Shown: in pieces, positions 56,425 through 64,000 of the stretch
Numbering within the stretch: the stretch's first letter is position 1
Layout: each line of letters begins with the position of its first letter
Source of the DNA: Actinomortierella ambigua
Taxonomy: Eukaryota; Mortierellomycota; Mortierellomycetes; Mortierellales; Mortierellaceae
DNA: 64,000 nt
Direction: 5' to 3'
Assembly (NCBI GenBank): GCA_016098155.1
Contig: JAAAJB010000002.1
Span: 124,001 to 188,000 of the forward strand
Notes under the pieces: generated by a model
What the model was told of the DNA's origin: nothing
The model's database searches: none
What the model saw: only the letters and a program-made list of their open reading frames with translations
Position numbers and translations under genes: made by a program

Positions 56425-58508
56425 TCCCAGCTCTCGAACTACCCCTCCCCCATCTTTATTTCACTACCACCAGCAGAATAAACTGGACGCTGCGACATTT
56501 TTTTTTTTCATCCACACCACTCTTTATTTTTTTCCTCCGCATCGTGTCCAGGATCGTTTTTTGTTCATTGTATCTAATCCCATCAATCATGGCCTTCTCC
56601 TTCCCCATCCGGTGTTGCTTTCTTTTTTTTTTTTTTGGGTGGAAATAGGACCAACAAAATCGCCGGCCAAGACCAAGGTCGAGGATGACGATGACATTAT
56701 TGAGATCATGGACGACGAGGATGACAAGGACACGCAATTGACCTTTGATATGTCGGCCATGAACTTTGGTACACCATCCAAGGCTACTACCAAGGCGGCA
56801 GCAGGTGACCGGACACCGGCCTCATCGGCAGCCACACCTTCAGGATCGGGAACGGCGACACCTGTCGAGTCTGCAGCGGCAACACCAACTCAAAAGAGCA
56901 CGCCCAAGTTTTCCAAGAAGATCGATGTCATGTCAGAGTACCAGAAGCGTGTTGCCGAGAAGGAGTCGCTCAACCTCGTCGTGATTGGTATGAAACGGAA
57001 GGATGTGTTGGTGGTGACAAATCTTTGCTGTTCAAGTTTAGGTGTTTACCTTCCCCCTTTTTTTTCCCCTCTCTCTCACACACACTCTCTCTCATTATTG
57101 TCTAGGCCACGTGGACGCTGGAAAGAGTACGCTGATGGGTCACCTGCTGTACCTGCAGGGCGAGGTGAACGAAAAGACGATCCGGAAACACGAGCGGGAG
57201 GCGCAAAAGATTGGCAAGTCGTCGTTTGCGTTTGCATGGGTGCTGGACGAGACCGGGGAGGAGCGTGCGCGCGGCATCACGATGGATGTCGGTGTGACAA
57301 AGTTTGAGACGGCGCACCGTCGGTTCACGTTGCTGGACGCTCCGGGCCACCGCGATTTCATCCCCAACATGATCTCGGGCACGGCACAGGCCGATGTCGC
57401 CATCTTGGTCATTGACTCGACGACGGGCGAGTTTGAGGCTGGCTTTGAGGCGAATGGACAGACGAAGGAACATGCACTGCTCGCACGGTCGTTGGGTGTG
57501 CAACAGCTCGTGATTGCAATCAACAAGTTGGATGTCGTCCAGTGGTCCGAAGCTCGGTTCTTGGAGATCAAGGACAAGCTCGAGACCTTCTTGACCAAGG
57601 AGGCGTCGTTCCGCAAACAGAATCTGACGTTTATCCCTTGCTCTGGTTTCACGGGCGAGAATCTGGTGCAGCGCTCGACCGAGGGCGACATTGTTCATCA
57701 GTTTGCCTGGTACACGGGCCCGACTTTGGTCGAGACCATTGACAGATTGGAGGCACCTGCACGCGCGGTCGAGAAGCCGTTCCGGATGTCGGCGACGGAT
57801 GTTTTCAAGGGCACGGGCGGTGTCTGTGTCGCTGGACGGCTCGAGGCCGGCCATATCCAGGTCGGGGAGCCGATCATGGTGATGCCGGGATCCGAGGTGG
57901 CTGTGGTCAAGGCGATGGAGGTCGCGGACCAGCCGGCCAAGTGGGCAGCGGCGGGCGACCAGGTCTTGTTGACGCTGAGCAATATTGATATCTTGCAGGT
58001 CAGCACCCAGTCGGTGCTTTGTGCGCGCGATCACCCGATCCCGATCACTTCTCAGTTTGCCGCCCAGATTGTCGTCTTTGATGTCAAGGTGCCCATCACC
58101 GTTGGCTTCCCCGTATGTACAATTATGTTCATTAAGGTTTTTTGTGGTTTTTAACGAAATGACAATATTGATATTTATGACAAGGAAGGAAGGGGAGGGG
58201 GGCAATATCCCACTAATAATTATTTTACAATCTGCTAGGTTATTGTGCACCACGGAAGCCACCATGAGCCTGGCACGGTGTCCAAGCTTGTGGCAACGAT
58301 TGACAAGGTCACGGGCGAAGTTGTGAAAAAGTCGCCTCGTCATCTGGCCAAGAACACGACGGCGACAGTCGAGATCAAGCTAACGGGCCGCCCGATCCCG
58401 CTTGAGGCCTTCAAGGATAATAAGGAGCTTGGCCGTGTCATGTTGCGAAAGGGCGGCGATACTGTCGCCGCGGGTATTGTCACCAAGATTTTATCCTTTG
58501 GTTCGTAG
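54343..58508 (+). CDS. HBS1: HBS1 translational GTPase (Dom34/Pelota partner), spliced isoform
   Basis: Seven exons: 54343-54382, 54499-54567, 54711-54839, 54941-55105, 56649-56987, 57106-58112 and 58239-58508, giving 672 residues. The N-terminus has the HBS1_N helix bundle (ATEDVLEMLGHSKVSIKEIQ, ALWYYYFDVDQAVSYLV). A low-complexity Ser/Thr/Pro linker follows, then an eRF3/EF1A-like GTPase: GHVDAGKST (248-256), RARGITMDV, DAPGHRDFI, NKLD, followed by beta-barrel domains 2 and 3 (VVFDVKVPI, GRPIPLEAF). Intron 3 has a GC donor. By family knowledge Hbs1 with Dom34 splits stalled ribosomes in no-go and non-stop decay. The gene shares its first four exons with the SKI7-like form listed separately. 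Confidence 0.92.
54840..54940 (+). other. GC-AG intron in HBS1
   Basis: Exon 3 must end CTTGTAG so that the next exon completes GAC (VDQIAATEQKKQ). The donor is then gcaagt, the consensus for GC-AG introns, with acceptor aatag at 54936-54940. The alternative GT donor 4 bases upstream (gtaggc) would break the frame. Confidence 0.7.
56477..56482 (+). terminator. Poly(A) signal inside HBS1 intron 4, for the SKI7-like isoform
   Basis: AATAAA 53 bases after the TAG at 56422-56424 and before the HBS1 acceptor at 56648. It fits an alternative 3' end for the short transcript. Confidence 0.5.
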
Positions 58509-61503
58509 ATGTAGTCCCCCCTTCTCCTCTCTTCTCTCCTCCTCGCTTCTCCTCCCCCCTTTCTTTCTTTTTTTGTCTTGTTAGGGTAGGTTGGCAGCAT
58601 AAAAGAACGTAAGCCCGTTTACTGCCAGTTGAAAGAACCAAATTCTGTTTCCTCCTTCCCGCCTTCCCGCCTTTCCCTTTTCCCTACTCTTTTTTTTTGT
58701 TCTCTCTTCCTCTCTCTCCTGCCCTCCCAACTTTGTGAACACAGAAAGATTTACAAGGTGCAATAATGCAATGTAGGGGTTGGTCTGTGTAAGGGAAAGT
58801 GCAAATGTACTTTTAGTGTCCGTCCTACGCGGCAATACAGATTCAAATTCAAAGTGAGATGTACTTAACGGTGATAGACTACCACTCTACCACCATGGAG
58901 CAGATACAGGATGACACCCCAACAAAAAAAAAGGACGGTGACACCCAACTCGGACGTGCGCTATGGGCCAGAGCCCCCCCCTCCCCTCGATGCAGAAACT
59001 AGAGTAAACGCCAAAGCTGAATGCATTGCTCCCCAGTACACCGGGATCGGCGACGACTGAGAGCACCTGGTAATGTCCAATGTACTTTCGCGTCCCTACC
59101 CGCAGAGAGTATCAGCTTCCCCCTGTCCCGCCCGCGCCTCCTTCCCCGAGTGTGGACTGGCTAGATAACTGAGTGGTGTTGAGTTCGAGAACCTCTGGAG
59201 CTCAGGTTCTCGACCATCCTGGTTAAGTTCGTCGGCGTTGTTGCTAACGGCTGACTTGGCTCTGGCTCTTTGTGAGAGCGAACGAAGGGAGAGCCGCTGG
59301 GTCGGACACACAAAAGGGAGATCGCGACCCTAGTTGGGCTCAGGAAGGAAAAAAACACACACACACACACACAACGTGGGCTAGTTGCATCGTACACCTC
59401 GATCTTTGGACTTGAGAGTCGGCGTTTTGCTCATTTTTTTTTCCGAAAACAAAAAAAAAAATGTCGATTCTCTGTTGGGATCTGACTTCACCGTAAACTG
59501 ATGGTAGGACAGCTTGGTAGTCACTACTTCTGACTCTCCTACTATCATCCTCTCCAATTTCCCTCCTCCAATCTTATGGTGTCGCGTTCCTTTTGTTCAG
59601 CCTTTGGTCCTCTTTCCTCTCTCTCTCTCTTTGACAACCATGGTGCAGCAGGAATGCACGTACTTTTTTTTTTCTTGGTTGTGGGTTTCGGAATCTGAAG
59701 TTTGGGGTGTCACAAAGTGTAAACTCTGCATCCTGCAGCATCTTATTTGTTTTCTTGCTGTGCATACTCGCGTGTACGCCGACGTGGGTGATGGGCACGT
59801 TCCATATAGCTTCCTTAGTCCCCTTCTATTGTCCACCAGCTGAAGGAGGAGGGGGAGGTAGAGGTAAAGACAGGGGGGCAAGGGCTGTAGCCGACCCGTT
59901 GGGCGCGGACGACGGCTGTCAGCATACTGCTAGACAGGAAAGGGGAAGGAAAGAAGGGAGCATGAACGTATCGTGTAGACATTGATGTAGATGGAGCGGA
60001 GGAGGAGGAAGAAGAAAAACAGGAAGATGGAGAAGAACTGAGGATTGAGCCTGGCAAGCAAAACATTGGCAGATTCCCTATTATGCCAGATCCATTCTTC
60101 AGGGAGCGCCCTTTTTCGTTGCCCTTTTGTTTCTATGCGACTCCCTTTGGGCTAAGAGACTGCACAAATGGATTCCTTCTCCTCCAAAATAACCTCCTCA
60201 TCCTCTTTGCCCCCCTCGTTTTTTTTTGTTCCTCCTCCACAAATCTATTGTGAGTTTTTGTTTGGATTTGGATTTGTTGTTGTTGTTGTCATCAGGCAGC
60301 TTCTTTTGAAGCCAGGGCGGCAGTTTTGCCGACGGAACGAAACCCAGGTTCAGTGAGGCGATCAAGCTGATCATTTGTGTGTGTTGTTTGTGAGAGTGGA
60401 GAAGGCGAAACAGAGTCCTCTTTCTTAGAGCCAGGAGGTGGCAGAGAGGAAGAAGAAGAAGACGAGGAAGAGGAGGAGTAGGGCTGCAGCCAAATGTATG
60501 TAGATAATGTGTAGCAGGCCAAAGGGAAAAGGAAGAAGGAAAGCACCCTGCCCACCTTGGTGGGCTAGGTGTCAACAAGAGCCAAATAAAAAAGTAGAGC
60601 CAATATGCAGCCCAAAACGATGCGAAAGAGGCCGTTCTCTCTCTCTTATACTCTTTGCCAATAACGCACAACAGATCCGTGGGGACAGTTGAAAAAGACC
60701 ACAATGACCTATTGGTGCATCGTGCAACACACCAGTCGCTGCAAATCAACCAAGAAGCAACCGTTATTTTCATGTTTCAAGAAAGAACAGAAGGAAAAGG
60801 ATAGTGCAGCGAGGATGAGAACGATGAGAAGAAGAGGAAGAAGAAGAGAGGTGGTTGTGCGAGTAGCAAGTGGGCATGCTAGGGGAAAGAATGACCAAAC
60901 TGTGCCGCCGCCCTTTTTGTTATTGTCACTCACTCTTTCTCTCTCTTTATTTCAGGGGTGGGGGGGGGGCATGCGAACGCATGCATGCCAACCAACGCGG
61001 ATGACCACCCGTCTGACTGGTGGGTAGGTGAAGGGGGGGAGGGAGGGAGGAAGAATAATGTGTGAGTTCGTCGCACTTGTTCAAAGAGACACAGGTAGTC
61101 TCCGGGCTGTGTCACTCCAAGAACAAAAGAAAAAGGTACAAGGGGGTTTGTTGGATAGGCACACCATGCGACCACACCTTGGAGCAATGTCTTTGGGGAT
61201 ACATTGCTGCCCTTGTTTGTTGTTTTTTGAAAGGACCTTTTTCACTTTTTTTTAACCTCTCTTCTTTCTTTCTTTCTCTTTCTCTCTCTCTCCTTCCTTC
61301 CTCCCTTCCTCACCTTTGTCTCCTCAACTCAACGACATCCCGCTCTCATTCATTCGTTCTTCATTCATTCATTTTTCCATTCGTTGAAGCCCTACCATCC
61401 TCTTTTCTTTTTTATTCATCGTCAACCACCTCCCCCCCCCCCTCTTTCTCCCTCTCTCCTCTCTGCCTTTCTCTTTCTCCCTCGCGTCTCTCTCTTTCTC
61501 TCC
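58509..61503. other. 3-kb spacer with low-complexity DNA, no gene seen
   Basis: Pyrimidine-rich 3' flank of HBS1, an AC microsatellite near 59353-59373, purine-rich blocks near 60430-60480 and 60790-60850, then a CT-rich promoter-like stretch before 61504. Open frames on either strand are low-complexity or lack motifs and starts. I found no supportable gene. Confidence 0.5.
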
Positions 61504-64000
61504 ATGGCCACAATTGCTGATACAAGCAGCCCTTCAGAGGTGGCCCTCCCTGGCCCTTTGCTCTCCCGCGGACGGTCAAAGACGCTCTCGACTCCCAGCC
61601 CCAGCTCGACCCCCGGAGCTGGGGGATCGCCTTCAGTGCCCCCCATGTCCAAGATCCAGTGGACGGCCATGATGCTCAAGGCCAAGGTCGCAGGTCCGCA
61701 GCCGGCCGAGGCTAAACAGCCGATCAAGATCAATCAGTACTCGTTCGAGCCAGCCCCCAAAGTCGCCGATCTGGCTACCAAGCTGGCTACCAAAAAGAAG
61801 TCAAGAATGCCCGACGGCTATGGCTCTTTAGGCTCCAACAAGGACGCCATCCAGCGCATGATTGCCATGCGCGAAGACCCGACATTCAGCCCGAAGAACC
61901 AGCCCATCCCAGTCTCCAACCACACCTACACGCCTGGACGACCATCACCCTCGACAAAAAAGCACTCTCACTCTTCTTCTTCCCCCTCCGCTTCGTTTCT
62001 GTTTTCGTCGTCGCTTCCATCCTCTCCTCCGACACAATGGCGTTCTACCAAATCTTCTTCTTCTTCCAGTACTACTGCCACTCCTACTTCTACGACTCCT
62101 TCTTCCTCTTCTTCTTGCAAAAAACTGCCTTCTCATCATCACGACCTTCCAGAGAACGAATCGAAACAAAAGGACCAGGGCTCCGGTAGCGTGGTCCCAG
62201 GGATCGAACAACCACTCCTGACTGGCCGGAGACGGAAAGTTGGTCCACTTGTGCCTAGTATCTATGCTACCGGCGCTCCTGTCACCAGCGACTCCTTTTC
62301 GATTGAGCGCCTTCGCGAACACGAGCAGTTGTCGGTGAGCAATGCTGCCAACATGAACCTGCCGCCCACCACTAGCACCACCACCATCACCACCACTGCA
62401 CCGACCTCAGCGATGACCATCTCTGCTTTTACTCCCCCTTCCTCGCCTTATTCCCCACCTCCCTCCTCGTCGGCGTCGACGCGAGGGTCGCGAGATTCTG
62501 AATCAACGCGATCGACAGGACCATCTGTCACGACAACAGCAACAACGACAACCATCCTACTACCGCCCACACCACCCATGCAGTCGATGGTCTCTGCAGA
62601 TGCCACACGGTCCTCGCCAACCACCACCACAGTCGTATCAGAGACCACAACAGTACCAGCACTAAAGTCGCAGCTCAAGGTGAAGACTGAGTGTAACAAC
62701 GGCTCACAAGGGAGCCCTCCATCGTTGTCGACCACGCCGATGAGCAGCAGCAGCAGTAGTAGCGACAAGAGGCGCGACTCTATCCAGAAGGAAGGCAAGC
62801 GAACGCTCTCGTCACCAAGGCGGCACACGATGGGGTCAGAGCTACGTACCTCTGCAGGCACCCCCACTGGCACCAAGGCACCACCATCCTTTTCCTTCCT
62901 AACCTCACCGCCTCCTCCACGCGAGTTCTATGACCCCCCTTTGTCGTTGCCGTCGCCTGGACAAACTTGTTCCCGCCTGCCCCCCTCACCCTCATCCCCT
63001 TTCTCGTCTTTACCGTCCTCTTCATCCACGTCTCTTTCGTCATCTCCTCCCAGACCCTCATTCCACGATAGCCTGCCGCCTATGCCGACCACGGCCCTCA
63101 CCACCATTGTGACACCTTCATCACCAATGTCACCCAACTCAACAGTACCCTTGCAGGTCAAGAGCTCTGTGAACCCGACCCTGCGCCAGCTGCAGACACC
63201 ACATATCCCCACCAACCTTGTGCAAGCACGCATCCAGCAAAACGAGGAGAAGAAGCGACACGATGAAGAGCTTGCCAAGATCCCCATCACCGCCAACTTG
63301 CGAAGTGTCAAGAAGATCCATGCCGTCATGATCGACGATCTGACACCGCCGTCGTCTATGGACAGCCTCAGTGTTGATGGTGGTGGTGGTCTTGATAGTG
63401 GCAGTAGCACCACTAGCAGCACTAGTACGAGTCGTCCTCGTTCTAGGACCACCTCTTCTGCACAAGACTGCATGCCTGGGGGCAAGCGGCGAGGCGACCG
63501 AGCGCACATCGAGGCAGTGGCTATCCCCAAGAGCCTTGCCGAGAAAGTAGAGGGCATCCTTAGCCGCAAGATGGCTGGCAAGGGATGCCTTCTGGACGAG
63601 ATGGAGAAGCTACGCGAGGTATGAAGAAAAAGAGCATAGCTTATTAACATTGCCTTATTTTTAGGGCCTCAACTCCCGTTTCCCTCTCCCCCCAAAAAAC
63701 ACGCACGACAAGAATTTTGCCCTCGGTCTTTCCCCCCCCCCCGCTCATACAACCTAGCCAACCCCTTCCCTTGTTTCCCCACATGCATGCATGCTCACAT
63801 ACTTGCACACGGAGAAGCGCAAAAAAGACATGCAGGCCCTCCTTTCCTTTTTTTTTGTTCCCTCTTCGTGTTTTTTAAACTATCCTTTGTCATACTGCAT
63901 CTCTAACGGCCGTCTCTCTCTCTCTCTGTCTCTTTATTTGTCATATTTCTTTTTTTAATCTCTAGGAAGAAGAAATTAAAGCGGCCAAGGCAGCAACCCT
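61504..64000 (+). CDS. Large low-complexity protein, 3' partial
   Basis: Exon 1 runs from the ATG at 61504 to 63618 (705 codons). A GT-AG intron 63619-63965 joins it in frame to exon 2 (EEEIKAAKAAT), which leaves the window. Residues 45-125 look structured (SKIQWTAMMLKAKVAG, KINQYSFEP, DAIQRMIAMREDPTF). A Ser/Thr/Pro-rich stretch of several hundred residues follows, then a conserved-looking C-terminal part (LRQLQTPHIPTNLVQARIQQ, LRSVKKIHAVMIDDLTPPSS, IPKSLAEKVEGILSRKMAGK). I do not recognise the family. A regulatory scaffold or signalling protein is possible. The start was chosen because upstream sequence is CT-rich leader. Confidence 0.75.

Noticed and set aside
57102..58343. A 413-codon minus-strand frame opposite HBS1
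   Set aside because: It lies antisense to the GTPase exons, crosses the HBS1 intron, and has no motif. The plus strand has all GTPase signatures, so this is a codon-bias shadow.
60198..60773. 191-codon minus-strand frame in the 3-kb spacer
   Set aside because: No domain, no conserved-looking segment, crosses purine/pyrimidine-skewed DNA; the first start codon context is poor.
62928..63650. 240-codon minus-strand frame at the right end
   Set aside because: Antisense to the large plus-strand gene; composition reflects complement of Ser/Pro codons.

Overview
The window is nuclear DNA from a filamentous fungus. Short introns with GTRNGT donors and YAG acceptors, pyrimidine-rich intergenic spacers, long Ser/Thr/Pro/Gly/Gln runs inside proteins, and conserved fungal genes (NOC3, HPM1, HBS1, VMA12, PI31-like, BCS1-like, LSD1) all point that way. 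The combination of a mitochondrial malonyl-CoA decarboxylase, an LSD1-type demethylase and low-complexity F-box/LRR-like proteins suggests an early-diverging lineage, perhaps Mortierellomycotina. That placement is inference, not demonstrated. No tRNA, rRNA or CRISPR feature was recognised.

Layout: 3-767 is the 3' end of a coiled-coil protein. From 768 to 4671 there is gene-poor DNA with an inverted repeat family. From 4672 to 16560 is a gene block: F-box-like protein (-), dithiol glutaredoxin (+), C2-domain protein with a Pro/Gly tail (-), malonyl-CoA decarboxylase (+), and VMA12-like V-ATPase assembly factor (-). From 16.6 to 25.2 kb is a graveyard of broken genes and repeats: two related minus-strand relics, a 181-bp tandem duplication, a PD-(D/E)XK-like gene with a damaged 5' half, and a zinc-ribbon relic of mobile-element type. 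At 25281-25535 lies a defensin-like secreted peptide. From 25.8 to 42.3 kb come a second F-box-like protein, a BCS1-like AAA ATPase, LSD1, HPM1, an inverted duplication with a hairpin, and an AIF/FSP1-like oxidoreductase. From 42.3 to 47.6 kb is sparse DNA carrying two small cysteine-rich secreted proteins. From 47.6 kb to the end: NOC3, a PI31 C-terminal-domain-only protein, a TMEM97/EXPERA protein, HBS1, a 3-kb spacer, and the first exons of a large low-complexity protein that leaves the window.

The most interesting locus is HBS1 (54343-58508). Its fourth exon can either be spliced on to the translational GTPase part, giving Hbs1, or be read through into a 1.3-kb in-frame extension. The extension ends in the motif PFQFDQPSPDDIVTKAQ and is followed 53 bases later by AATAAA. 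That is the architecture of a combined HBS1/SKI7 gene, in which alternative splicing yields either the ribosome-rescue factor or the Ski-exosome bridging factor. Both exon chains keep frame exactly, and the HBS1 form also needs a GC-AG intron.

All exon structures were assembled by hand from splice consensus, reading-frame continuity and family recognition. No database search or transcript evidence was available.
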